Assembly (NCBI GenBank): GCA_014529385.2
Contig: CM043952.1
Span: forward strand, 64,940,370 to 65,004,369
DNA: 64,000 nt
From: Adiantum capillus-veneris
Lineage: Eukaryota > Streptophyta > Polypodiopsida > Polypodiales > Pteridaceae
Direction: 5' to 3'
Shown here piece by piece: positions 47,050 through 60,684 of the stretch (position 1 is its first letter; every line of letters begins with the position of its first letter). Under the pieces are notes generated by a model. That model saw nothing but the letters and a program-made list of their open reading frames with translations, was not told the origin of the DNA and made no database searches. Both the position numbers and the translations under genes were made by a program.

Positions 47050-47755
47050 GAAAGTGATCAATTCATTTATGCTACCCTACATAGCCTTCACTAGTCCGCT
47101 GCTCAAACTTGCCAAGTGGGATTTCTTAAAACCAATGAAAAGATTCTTATGGAAAAATAACACCAAAGATGTGACGCCGTGGTAGTGGACCAGCTGCGAA
47201 TCAGTGTGAGAACTATCGAGCAAGGAGGAATAGTAATTCTCAACCCTGCTATCCATGCAGAGGCCAAGTGTGCTAGATTCCTTGCGACTATTTTCGAGCA
47301 AGACCAGACATGGGAGATTATGAATAAGGACATGGTCAGCAAGGCAAATTGTTCTCTCAAGCTGGACAATGGGAAGGCCTCGAGGTGCGCAACAAGCTTC
47401 TCGCCTCTCTATGGTCTAGACTTAGTCTTGAAGGAATTGCGGGTGAGTTAGTCTAGAAATGCAATAGAGCTTCAGAGGCACTAGAGTAAGGGGAGTTGAA
47501 CATATATCTTTAAAATTTTATCAACCAGTGGTCCCCTTGGTTGTCTAAAGCAGGTAACATTTCTATGAACCCGTTCTGGAGGAATACAACTAGAAAGATC
47601 AACAACAAGGGACTTAGATATCTGGCTCACTTTTGGGACAACATTTCGAGGAGATGGAAAGCAATTGACCTACTGGCGGCTCCATATAATCTCAATGGGA
47701 CAGAAATCATTCCTTTTTATGAGTTATCCAAAATGAAAATTTGAGTTAATTTTTA

Positions 47756-48969
47756 CACTATTTATCTCAAAATCTAGATGGGATTTTCCCTTTTTCTCTC
47801 GCTTCCAAACTCTATTTTTTTATTTCAAAGCAACATCATTGTAAGCTAAGATAAACTTTTCTGGAAAATACAATGCAAGCTACCATTTTGTGTCAAAAAT
47901 TTGAAAAATTCTTTCCAACAGAGCTTAGCTATAGAGGCCAATGGGTCTCTATGTTTATTATCTCATAGGGGAATCTTATTTTCTACCGTGCACACCTCTT
48001 GGCAACACCTTGGGTAATGAGCCAATTGTGAGTTAGCACCAATAAGAAAAGCCATACACTCCCAATTTAGAGACAAAATTTTGGAATAAGCTTGGAGTCT
48101 TGATTAGGTATCCTCTTGTGGTTTGATGAAAAAGTGGACTATTGTTGGGGCTTGAGTGTCTATATTATATAATCTCTCAAGAAGCCTCAAACTTAATTTT
48201 CTCAAGTAAAGCATCAATATAAAATCTTTGAAAACGGGAAAGAAAATGATTTTTCCCCGAGTATTAGGGTTGCGGGGAGTTTCGTTGCGTTCTGCTTCCA
48301 GCCTGTGAAGTGCGCAGAGGGCGGATTGTGATAGGGTGGGCTCGGCGCTATGCTTGCTAGTTTTGGGGGAGTATTGGGGAAAGGGGAGAAGCCTGAGGGG
48401 TTGGGATTGCCTTGGGAGGGAGGCCCCTGCAGCCCCGCCCATGCTCTTTGCCATAGCCTTTACCCCCCCCCCCCGGCCCTTCTTTTTGGCATGGCAAGAG
48501 AGAGCGTCCTCCCGCCCCTCTCTTGGGGGGTAGATTGGCACTCAGTTCTGCTAGTTGGATGGGTGGATCTTGTGTTGTTGCGAGATGCTCCTGATGGGTG
48601 GCAGCCTTAGGTTGCATGGAGGCATCTCACAGCTCTGATTCGACCTAGCTCCTCACACCTTTTGTTGGGGCTTGGCTCTCTTGCAAAATAGCTTGAAGGG
48701 GATGATGGTTACTTCGTTAGCGTAGTAGCGTTTTCACAATCCCTCCCCTCTCATTCACCCACGTGGCAGCGCTTTACAACGCTAAAAAAACGAGCTCCTG
48801 CCAAAAGCTGTGCCGTCAAAAGCTACGCCCCTATCAAATTAATAAAAATAGCGGAGTTCCGTCGATCTTCTCCACAAGCAGGTTTACAGTTCGCAGGATT
48901 GACAGCAGCTTCACAGTTCGCAGGTTGACAGCGCTTCACAATTCGTAGGTTAACAGCCTTCACAGTTCG
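47756..48969. other. No recognisable gene
   Basis: Short ORFs only. A C run lies near 48466-48476, and phrases of the form CAGTTCGCAGGTT..ACAGC repeat loosely at 48887-48972 just before the microsatellite. Confidence 0.45.
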
Positions 48970-48978
48970 CAGCCTCAG

Positions 48979-50663
<1,685 letters not shown>

Positions 50664-51835
50664 ATGGACCATCACCGAAAGCGTAGGATACACCTCAGCA
50701 GATCGAAAGCGAGACATCGCACTTCAATCAAGAAGAAGGCTAGGTTTCTACCATGCTCACAATCATGGATTGATATCGTCAATTTAGTAGCGGTATTCAG
50801 ACCTTTAAGCATATGCTTTGTTTGTGGTGTAGTTTTCATCCAAAGAAGTGCCTCTTTTGATTGTACTCAAGCTCCAGACGAGACATCGATTGCAATGTTT
50901 GCTAACAGTCTATTGGTATCCAGCTTAGAGGCTACACACATAGAAACGCAATGGGTGCAGTGCTCCACTTGTGAGAACTCAAGTGCACGTCGCAGATATT
51001 GTGTGCCGTTACTTCCAGACTACACAAGAAGAATACTGAACGAAAATCAGTTTCACATACAGCTACTGAGCGTCATTGACATATCTGTCAATGCCATCTC
51101 AACAGTGACAACAATTACACGAGGTACACTAGACAGACGTTCAATATTAGATAACCCTTTGCTATCATGGAGTAAAGAGCATAGAACAACCTTCACAGAG
51201 CAAGACCTAGCTACATCACAAGTGGCAGACATACTTGCATTCAATCTTGAGAACAACTTCGTACTACAGAAGTACATGTCGATGGTTGAACGACCGAATA
51301 AGAAGCTTGGCCTCTGCATACTAAGTCAAGATAGTGTGAGCAAGATCATTCAGCAACAAAAAGACAACGCACCGTTTGCACTGATGGCGCAGCTTGACAC
51401 AAGTTTGATGTTTGGTATCATCAAAAACATCGTTGAACCAGCCAGGAGAAGAGCATTCACCGCTAGCGATACTTACGAATTTGCTTCTCTACAACTCCGT
51501 GGCCGTCAACAACTGCTTGAGAGAACAATTACTTTCAAGCCCAACAGCATGCCTGCTGCATCAAGCTCTGTGAACGACGTCACAATAGAGACGGCAGGAT
51601 TCCCATTCATGTTCCCTTTTGGGAAAGGCCAGTATGATGGTAAAATCAACTTCAGTATATATGTAAAGATACGTGCATCGACTCTGTTCTCCGTTTACAC
51701 CCTGTACAAGCCATACCTGCTCATATTGTACCAACTAAAGCAGGCAGTTATGTTGGCTAACAATACACACACGAGCTTGTTGCAAAAGGACATTGACAAC
51801 TATAAGAGGGCCAATCGTACAGCAACTGACGAAGA
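50664..51835 (+). CDS. Helitron Rep/helicase protein, N-terminal part (split gene)
   Basis: From ATG at 50664 the protein begins with a very basic stretch (HHRKRRIHLSRSKARHRTS), likely nuclear targeting. Cys pairs follow at CFVC and CSTC...RRRYC that may bind zinc. Near residue 310 comes GFPFMFPFGKGQYDG, the FPxLFPxG hallmark of the Helitron N-terminal domain. At codon 390 the frame is cut by the copia element at 51836; after it, one target copy on, the same frame resumes at 57433. The apparent C-terminus at 51854 belongs to the copia LTR. As it stands, only a truncated product could be made unless the retroelement were spliced out. Confidence 0.85.
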
Positions 51836-52586
51836 TGTTAAGTATGGAGCCTGATTTACCCTTTCCAATTTTTTGTGGTAAAAGCGCACATTTGTAAGGC
51901 CCCCATTATGAGGAGAAGCCATCGTGCGTGAAGGAAAATCACTCACCGAAAACCAAAATTTTCACAGACAAGAATTAGGGGCAACTTTAGAGGCCTCGGG
52001 GGCGGAGGCCCCCGAGAATTTTTTTTCGCCTGAATATTCCTTATCGCCGGAATATTATGGCCAGACTGCGGCCGGAAAGTGGTCGGAAAACAACCGGTCG
52101 GTTGGCCAGTGGCCGGTGGTCGGAAGTCAATGGCCGGTGGCCGGATTCAAAAGCGGACTTGTCTTCTCAAGGGCGGCCACACATGGGCGGATTGGAGGGT
52201 CCGATTTGGACTTATTCGCACATGGGCGGCTACACATGGCTGTCTCTCATAAGAGAGGGCAGCCCTTTTGGCCTATAAAAGGAGGCCATTTCTACACACA
52301 TTTCATAGTGTGAAGTTGATGCAACAAGGTGAGTGTGAGGGGGTGAGAGTGAAGCAAGGCGGGAGCTCTATCAAGGGTTTAATCCCTTTCTAAACTACTT
52401 CTTCTTTTGAAGTGCTAAAGCCATTGAGTGGCTGCTTTCCCGTGGACGTAGCCCACATTGGGTGAACCACGTATATCGTGTGTACTCTCTCTCTCTCTAC
52501 TCTATAATCTCTTGTGTGTGAAATCTATCTCTCTCCATTAAGTAATCTACTCAAAAATCTATTTAGCTACGTCTTATTTTCTAACA
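51836..52586 (+). repeat. 5' LTR of full-length copia
   Basis: 751 bases. It contains a TATAAAAGGAGGCC promoter-like box at about 52274 and only a short CT run near 52484-52500. It differs from the 3' LTR by scattered substitutions, mostly in the Gly/Cys-codon-like GGCCGG-rich part (51990-52160). Confidence 0.96.
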
Positions 52587-52588
52587 AC

Positions 52589-52600
52589 TGGTATCAGAGC
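52589..52600 (+). promoter_or_regulatory. Primer binding site (initiator Met-tRNA)
   Basis: TGGTATCAGAGC starts two bases after the LTR end and is a perfect match to the standard plant copia primer site. Confidence 0.95.
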
Positions 52601-52659
52601 AAGGTTTGCTCGTAGCTAAATTATCTCAAGGAAAGGATTCCTTGAATTGAGTGGGAGTT

Positions 52660-55600
52660 ATGGCGGAGGAAGGGAAGCTCAAGATTGAGAAGTTCAACGG
52701 CAAAAACTACTAACATTGGAAGATGCAGATTGAAGACTATCTCTACCAGAAGGACCTCTATTTGCCACTAGGCGGTCTTGCGAAGAAGCCCGCAACAATG
52801 GCAGATGAAGCATGGATTGTCCTTGATCAAAAGGCACTGGGAACAATCCGGTTAAGCTTGGCGTCAACGGTGGCCTTCAATGTTTCGGAGATGAAGACCA
52901 CGGAGGACTTGATGAAGTCACTTGACGACTTCTACGAGAAACCATCGGCATCCAATAAGGTATTTCTTATGAAGCGCTTGTTCAATCTAAAGATGGCAGA
53001 GAATGGTTCAGTTGCAGAACACCTAAATGCCTTTAACACAAACATAAGTAAACTTCGATCAGTGAAAATCAATTTCGATGACAAAGTGCGAGCTCTCCTT
53101 ATACTATCATCTCTACCGGATAGTTGGGACAGCCTTGTGATGGCTGTAAGTAATTCTATCTCTGGCACAAATACTCTTAAGTTTGATGATGTTGTGGGTG
53201 TTCTCCTAAGCGAGGAAATGCGAAGGAGAAGCACAGGAGAATCATCAAGTGCTGCACTATCAGTGGAAACCAGAGGAAGGCCTAAGGAGAGGTTCAAAAG
53301 CCAAAAGGGTCGTGATCGCTCAAGACAGAGCAAGTCACGCAAAAAATCAGTTCTTGAATGTTGGAACTGCGGCAAGAAGGGCCATGTCAAGAAGGATTGC
53401 TGGTCCAAGAAGAAGAAGGAGACAGAGTCTCAAGACAACAAGCCAACATCGGAGGCCAATGTGGCAGGTAAAGTAGAGCAAGATGCTCTAATTCTATCAT
53501 TAGACAATGTGTCTAATTCCTGGATAGTAGATTCCGGGGCTTCATTCCATGCGACACCACACAAGAAACATTTCCAAGACTACACCAAAGGTAATTTTGG
53601 GTATGTATACTTGGGAGATGATGAAGCTTGTGAGATTGTCGGCAAAGGTACAGTTTCTGTCAAAACTGCTAACGGAAATGAATGGAAGCTTAAAGATGTT
53701 AGGCATGTTCCTTCTCTTCGCAAAAATTTAATCTCTACAGGACAATTGGACGATGAAGGTCACAACATTGCATTCGGAAACAAACGGTGGAAGATCTCAA
53801 AGGGATCTTTGGTGGTTGCCAAGGGAGAAAAGGTTGGTACACTTTACTTGTGTACTGTTAGCACACAACCTTCAGCTTGTGCAGCAATTACAGAAGTTGA
53901 TAGTGCAATGTGGCACTATCGACTTGGGCATATGAGTGCCAAAGGAATGCAAATCCTTCAAACAAAGAAGCTTCTACCAGGTTTGAAAGAAGTGGACTTA
54001 GAGTTCTGTGAAGATTGTGTTTATGGTAAACAAAAGAGGGTAAAATTTCAAAAATCAGGAAATGAAAGAAAAAATAAAAAACTTGAGTTGGTTCATTCTT
54101 ATGTTTGGGGTCCTGCAAGTACACCATCACTTGGTGGCTCATTGTACTATGTAACATTCATAGACGATGCGACTAGAAAAACATGGGTTTATGTCATGAA
54201 GAATAAATCCAATGTATTTTCCATATTTCAAAGGTGGAAAGCCTTTGGGGAGAATGAAACAAGTACCAAGGTTAAATGCCTCAGATCCGACAATGGAGGC
54301 AAATATTGCAGCCAAGATTTTGAAAGCTTTTGTGCTAGCAATGGCATTCGGAGGCAAAGGACAACCCCAAGGACACCTCAACAGAATGGGATTTCGGAAA
54401 GGATGAACAGGACAATCATGGAATGAGCACGAAGCATGCGGCTACATGCAGGCCTACCGCTTGAGCTTTGGGCGAAAGCTGTAAGTACGTCTGTGTACTT
54501 AATCAATCGGTCACCCTCAACGACATTGAATGGGGGAGTTCCAGAAGAGGCATGGACAGGTAAACCGGTGAATTATGCATTTCTCAAAGTGTTTGGGTGT
54601 GAAGCTTTCATGCACATAGATAGAAGCCTAAGATCAAAGCTAGATGCAAAGTCCAAAAAGTGTTTCTTCATTGGCTATGGAGAAGGAGACTTTGGGTATC
54701 GCCTATGGAATCCTGAAGATGGTAAAATCTTAAGGAGTAGGGATGTAATTTTTAACGAACAAAATATGTACAAAGATTACTTGGAAAGAAAACAAAAAAA
54801 AGAAACAGGTGATGAGTACATGGAGCTTGAGGACGGTGAAGACTCAAGGACTGCAAACGGTGACAATGTGCAACAACGTCAACCAAATGAGGAGCCTCAA
54901 CCTATTCCCCGAAGATCTACAAGAGCAAGTAGACCTCCAGAAAGGTTTGTTCCTTCCTTCAACCATCTCTTGATCTCAGATTCTGGAGAGCTGGAATCAT
55001 ACGAAGAAGCTATGCAACATGAATCCAAAGAAGAATGGACGAAGAGCATGCAAGTGGAGATGGACTCACTACATCGCAACCAAACATGGAAGTTGGTTGA
55101 GTTGCCTAAAGGTAAGCGGGCACTTCAAAACAAATGGGTGTACAAGCTGAAGGAAGAAGAAGGTGGGAAGAAAAGGTACAAGTCTAGGCTTGTGGTAAAA
55201 GGTTTTTCTCAAAAGAAAGGTATTGACTTCAATGAAATATTTTCTCCTATTGTAAAAATGAACTCAATTAGGCTTGTCTTAAGCCTTGTGGCTACTCACG
55301 ATCTAAATCTCGATCAAATGGATGTAAATACGGCATTCCCTCACGGTGACTTAGAGGAGGAAATCTACATGCTTCAACCAAAGGGGTATGAAGTAAAAGG
55401 TAAGGAGAAAATGGTTTGCAGATTAAAGAAGAGCTTGTATGGTTTAAAGTAAGCATCAAGACAATGGTACTTGACGTTTGTTCGATGGATGTTGGATCAT
55501 GGATTCACAAGATGCAAATCGGATCACTGCGTCTACACGAAGAATTTGGGAGATGGGAAATTCATCATCCTAATGTTGTATGTTGATGACATGTTGATTG

Positions 55601-56541
55601 CAAGTGCTAACATGCAGGACATCAAAGACCTAAAAGAGGAGCTGTCCAAATCTTTTTCAATGAAAGATTTAGGTGCTGCAAAGAGGATACTTGGTATGAA
55701 AATATCAAGGGACAGGACGAAGAAGACAATAAAGCTATCTCAAGAAGATTACATCAAGAAGGTACTAGAAAGGTTTGCAATGCAAAATGCAAAACCAGTT
55801 TCTACACCTTTGGCTGGTCATTTTAAACTAACGAAGGATATGTGTCCAAAGACACAAGAGGAGATAGCCTATATGTCTAAAGTTCCATATGCTGCAGCGG
55901 TAGGTTCTCTAATGTATGCTATGGTTTGTACAAGGCCAGACATTGCACATGCAGTGGGAGTTGTGAGTAGGTTCATGGACAACCCAGGTAAAGAGCATTG
56001 GCAAGCTGTGAAGTGGATACTTAGGTATCTAAAAGGGACAACAACAAATGCTTTGTATTTTGGAGGAACTGATATTTTTCTAGAAGGGTATGCTGATGCA
56101 GATATGGCAGGTGACAAAGATACTCGAAGGAGCACTATTGGCTATGTGTTCACGGTTGGAGGCACAGCAGTAAGCTGGGCTTCAAAGCTGCAGAAAGTGG
56201 TTTCACTTTCTGCCACGGAAGCAGAGTATGTAGCAATGATGGAGGCAAGCAAAGAAATTATGTGGCTTCATAGATTCTTAGAAGAGCTTGGATTCAAACA
56301 AGACAATTGTGTCTTGTACAGTGATAGCCAAAGCGCTATCCATCTTGCGAAGAACTCAGCCTTTCATTCAAGGACAAAGCACATTGAGGTGAGATATCAC
56401 TTCATACACACTCTTTTGGAAGAGGGACTGCTAAAGCTAGGAAAGATGCATACAAGTGAAAATCCTGCAGACATGTTTACAAAGGTGGTCAACAAGGAGA
56501 AGTTGAGCTTTTGCTCATCTCCAATCGGCATTCAAGGATAA
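52660..56541 (+). pseudogene. Copia gag-pol polyprotein with three in-frame stops
   Basis: One reading frame of about 1294 codons starts at ATG 52660. Domains in order: UBN2-type gag; CCHC knuckle CWNCGKKGHVKKDC (about 53360); protease SWIVDSGASFHATP (about 53520); GAG-pre-integrase MWHYRLGHMSAKG (about 53908); integrase; RT with LMLYVDDMLIA (about 55570); RNase H with GYADADMAGD (about 56090) and SATEAEYVAM. Stops are at 52711, 54424 and 55450. At 54100-54102 the first DDE Asp of integrase (HSDVWGP in the family) is Tyr (HSYVWGP). Any one of these would block autonomous movement. The other catalytic motifs look intact. Confidence 0.95.
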
Positions 56542-56590
56542 GAAGCCAGAATGGAAAGTAGTCACAGGTTTGGTTTGGAGATCAGTCTCC

Positions 56591-56601
56591 AAGTGGGAGA
56601 T
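56591..56601 (+). promoter_or_regulatory. Polypurine tract
   Basis: AAGTGGGAGAT directly precedes the 3' LTR, the usual plus-strand primer of copia elements. Confidence 0.92.
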
Positions 56602-57253
56602 TGTTAAGTATGGAGCCTGATTTACCCTTTGTAATTTTCTGTGGTAAAAGCGCACATTTGTAAGGTCCCCATTATGAGGAGAAGCCATCGTGCATGAAGG
56701 AAAATCACTCACCGGAAACCAAAATTTTCACGGACAAGAATCAGGGGTAACTTTAGAGGCCTCGGGGGCGGAGGCCCCCAAGACTTTTTTTTCGCCGGAA
56801 TATTCCTTTTTTCCGGAATATTATGGCTGGACGACGGCCGGAAAGTTGTCGGATAACAACCGGTCGGTTGGCCGGTGGCCGATAGTCAATGGCCAATGGC
56901 CGGTGGCCGGTGGCCGAATTCAAAAGCGGACTTGTCTTCTCAAGGGCGGCCACACATGGGCGGATTGGAGGGTCCGATTTGGACTTATTCGCACAAGGGC
57001 GGCTATACATGGCTGTCTCTCATAAGAGAGGGCAGCCCTTTTGGCCTATAAAAGGAGGCCATTTCTACACACATTTCATAGTGTGAAGTTGATGCAACAA
57101 GGTGAGTGTGAGGTGGTGAGAGTGAAGCAAGGCGGGAGCTCTATCAAGGGTTTAATCCCTTTGTAAACTACTTCTTCTTTTGAAGTTCTAAAGCCATTGA
57201 GTGGTTGCTTTCCCGTGGACGTAGCCCACATTGGGTGAACCACGTATATCGTG

Positions 57254-57342
<89 letters not shown>

Positions 57343-57427
57343 CTATAATCTCTTGTGTGTGAAATCTATCTCTCTCCATTAAGTAATCTACTCAAAAATC
57401 TATTTATCTACGTCTTATTTTCTAACA
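56602..57427 (+). repeat. 3' LTR of full-length copia
   Basis: 826 bases, 75 longer than its partner. Most of the extra length is a (CT)n block at about 57259-57338. Confidence 0.96.
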
Positions 57428-57432
57428 GAAGA

Positions 57433-60166
57433 TACTGTGAGACATGTGCTTCGGTACAGCACCCCTTCAAGCATGCCAGGTTCCTGCTCCTGGCACCGCA
57501 AGAACCTAAAGGACTTGATAGCAATGGTGGACGAATGGGGAATGCCTGATTTCTTCTTGACTTTCACTGCTGATGAGGTCACAGACACAAGATGGCCTGA
57601 GATTGACACAATCGAGCTAATTGCACGTCAGTTGAACACCTTCTTCACTTGGACAGACTGCCCAGTCGAATGCGCCGTCACCTTCCACTCTAAGTTCCAA
57701 ATGCTTATGTCCAAATATATACTTGGGAAAGGTGTGTTGGGCCGTGTGCAACACCACTTGGTTAGATACGAGGTCCAAAATAGAGGATCACTGCATGCTC
57801 ATATCATACTGCGGATCCATGAAGAAGACAAAGAGCAACTATCTACTGAAATAGCTGCATATATGCCGACAGAAACTGGCTCTGTGGTTTTGCTAGAAGT
57901 AAGTAGGCTCCGAGAACTCGTACTTAGGAAACAACTTCACAAGTGCCGTACAAGTTGTTACCACGGTCAAAGAGATGGAGTATGTAAACACGGGTTTCCA
58001 TGTCATGCGCAGCCAAATCCAAACCCAGTCTTCAACGAACAAAATCACAGATGGCAATACTTTAGGCCCCGGCATGAAGACAGAAATGTCGTACCATACC
58101 ACCCTACACTGCTCTTGCTATGGGGTGCACATATGAATATACAGCGGGTCACCAATTCATCGTTGTCCTACTACCTCTTGAAGTATGCACTCAAAACTGA
58201 ACCAATGGGCCATCTCAACATCCGCTCAGAAGATGCAGAGCGCTTAGGCCTAGGTGGCCTTGACACTGTAAAATTGAAGCTGATCTCAGCCTCTTTACTG
58301 TCAAAACCTATCTCAGCAACAGAAGTGGCATTAAACTGTTTGCAAATCCCAATCATTTCAAAGAGCGATAGCGTCCAATACGTTGACTCATCACCCCCGG
58401 CACTACGACAACGAATCATTTCTTACAACAATGATGTCGTCCTGCACCCTGTTGATCTGTATTGCGCACGACCACAAACTCTGGAGAAGCTTACATTCTA
58501 CGACTTCCACAAGAATTACATAGTAACAAAGGGAAAAGAAAGGAAAAAAAATATTTCAAGGGAGAATTCCTATGGCCAATCGATGCAGCGGCAACACCGA
58601 CTGGTCCGTTTCAGAGACTTTCACCCAGGGCATCATCCGGAGGCTTTCTTTTACAACGTGCTGCTAAAGAGCATCACCTTCAGAAACGAATCCCAGCTGC
58701 TCCCACCAGAGAACACGTCCAGGTCATACTATCTTGAGTGCAAACTTAGAAATTTGATACTGACAGATGAGGATCTTGAGATGTACATCACAAAGTACAC
58801 ACAACAAAATATGCTCACGACAGACCAAACACACCAATTTCACAACATGATACTACAGAAGACATCCTCAACAAAGGCTGCCTCATTTCAATCTCCAGAT
58901 GTGCAAACAGACTACGAGCAACAGGACACATCATCTCGTATCTCTGCCCTTCTAAACGAGCTTCAAAACGTTCAAAACGCGTCACTGACATCTGAACAAG
59001 CAGAGATCTATAAGAAGCTCACAGCGGCAAAGGGTGGACTGCATGTGATCACAGGCACTCCTGGGAGTGGCAAAAGCTTCCTCATAAGATATATCACAAG
59101 CCAACTCATAATGCAAGGAAAAACTATCACAGTCGCTGCTTCGACTGGTGCAGCAGCCACGAGGTTAAGTAGCATCGCAACAACTGTCCATTACCAATTC
59201 AAGATACCAGTGCGCACACAACAATATCCCCTGTCAATCTCCGAAACTGATAACAAATACGTCAGTATTAAAGAGGCAGACATGATTATCATAGACGAGA
59301 TTTCTATGTTGACAAAGCAAACTTTTGATCTCATCGTGCGACAAATTGTGAATGTCACCAACGGCACACTGCTAGACCCATTCAAAGATAAAAAGGTCTT
59401 CTTGTTCGGTGATTTGGCACAATTGCCACCAGTATGCAGGCATAAAAGTGATCAGTGCTACTCATGCCACATCACAAGCTCCACTTATTGGTCCACTGCT
59501 ACTACGTACATTATGTCTTTCTCAGTGCGCCATGCAAATGATATCTCTTTCATAGAGTTCCTCAATACAACAAGAGTCAGGCTCCCCACAAAGAAAGAGA
59601 TCCAAGATGCGCTCGGTGACCGCATCATAAAGCAGGATCAAATAGAGCAACACATGGATAGGAATATGACAATCATTTGCACACACAAGAGTGACGTTCG
59701 ATATTATAATAACCTTCTCTTGAAACGCTTCCATCGGCATAGTCACATAATCCAAATTGGCCTCAAAACAAATGCACACAACGTCCCTGAGCTCCAAGAA
59801 TGGCTTGAAGATCCCGACTTCCACACAATTGACATAATAGCAAAAGGAGCAAAGGCGCTGATAACAGAGAACATAGACTTAACAATTACAGTAGCCAATG
59901 GATCAATATGTCGCGTAGACGAAATCCTCCAAGATGAAGAAGGAGGCATCAAAGCAATCAAAGTCACACTGGAAACATCCAAACAGGAACTTACACTTCG
60001 ATGGTCTAAGCATAGCAGGCGGACATTCAATGGGCACTGGTACCATAAATCCACATTCCCAGTAGCTCTCGCCTATGCTATGAATGGACACAAGTCCCAA
60101 GGCGCAACAATAAACACCAACGTTTTGCTCATTGTAAAAGAATTTTTCGCCCTTGGCCTTCTATAA
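57433..60166 (+). CDS. Helitron Rep (HUH) and Pif1-type helicase, C-terminal part
   Basis: Continues the frame cut at 51835. It has PDFFLTFTADEVTDTRWPEI, then the HUH metal site H-A-H (57794-57802, in RGSLHAHIILRI), a Cys/His stretch (CRTSCYHG...CKHGFPC), VVPYHPTLLLLWGAH and the two-Tyr motif YYLLKY (Tyr codons 58172 and 58184). These are the nicking-strand-transfer parts of rolling-circle transposition. The helicase has Walker A GTPGSGKS (59054-59077), Walker B IIIDEIS (59294) and FPVALAYAMNGHKSQGAT. A TAA at 60164 replaces the Tyr usually starting YVxLSRVT. The frame then continues as VMLPRVTERTLL to a second stop near 60258. This truncates the last helicase motif, so activity is doubtful. 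Confidence 0.92.
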
Positions 60167-60258
60167 GTGATGCTGCCACGCGTCACTGAGCGAACCCTGC
60201 TACATTTACTAGAGCTCCCTACGCCAGAGATGTTCACACCATCTAGATTTTTGACCAT

Positions 60259-60584
60259 CTAAACATGAATGTTTCCTTCCCCCTCTTCAGTATCAATTCC
60301 TCTTTCTATTAAACAGATTGAATCGCCTTGTAACTGCCTTCTATACAAAGCAGAAATTTTTGTTCAACTGCTCATCTTCTCTTCTGTCGACTTGTCATGT
60401 TCAATATGTTGCACTGCTGAGACATCTTCCCTATCACCCCTGCTCACTCTGATCCACCTTTTGTAAATTTACTACTCTTCCTTTCCTCACTTCATTCATT
60501 TGTGTTTAAACATTTGTCGGATCTTATGCTTCAAAAAAACTGTAAGAGGTCATCAAAATAATTTTTTTACATGCAGGAAACTAA
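60259..60584 (+). other. Spacer between Helitron and downstream gene
   Basis: Pyrimidine-rich AT-rich sequence with stops in all frames. It ends in a strong acceptor-like ATTTTTTTACATGCAG at 60576. It may be an intron or a promoter region of the next gene. Confidence 0.4.
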
Positions 60585-60684
60585 ATCAAACAATGGATCA
60601 CAACACAGTACATTTTGCACGCTTGTCTGATCTTGCACCTGCCTGTGATACACATGCGAAACAATCACTCATCTTACTGTGCAG

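Larger units (their letters stand above)
44085..47755 (+). mobile_element. LINE, 3' part on plus strand, split by a copia element
   Basis: The plus strand starts with LLAELFEDDTLLFLKACPL (44110-44165; the usual ADD is EDD here), then CNTEKSRLISLSKNDSF and a FGTLGFLLG stretch. At 44455 a copia element interrupts it. After 47049 the LINE resumes with MLPYIAFTSPLLKLAKWDF and FLWKNNTKD, and ends vaguely near 47755. It is the same family as the LINE at 29930-32150. Stops are frequent after 47165. Confidence 0.8.
51836..57427 (+). mobile_element. Complete Ty1/copia retrotransposon inserted in the Helitron
   Basis: LTRs (51836-52586 and 56602-57427) begin TGTTAAG and end CTAACA. The 5-bp target duplication GAAGA is at 51831-51835 and 57428-57432. 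The primer site TGGTATCAGAGC is at 52589-52600 and the purine tract AAGTGGGAGAT at 56591-56601. Between them lies a single gag-pol frame from 52660 to 56541, with three in-frame stops and no frameshift. It is the youngest-looking full-length element in the window, but this copy is not autonomous. Confidence 0.97.

Noticed and set aside
48357-48617. Overlapping ORFs on both strands near 48350-48610
   Set aside because: GC-rich stretch with a C run. The frames overlap and show no motif, so they are probably chance.
57437-57439. Independent start of the downstream Helitron ORF
   Set aside because: There is no ATG here. The codon is GTG, and the frame is simply the continuation of the gene interrupted at 51835.
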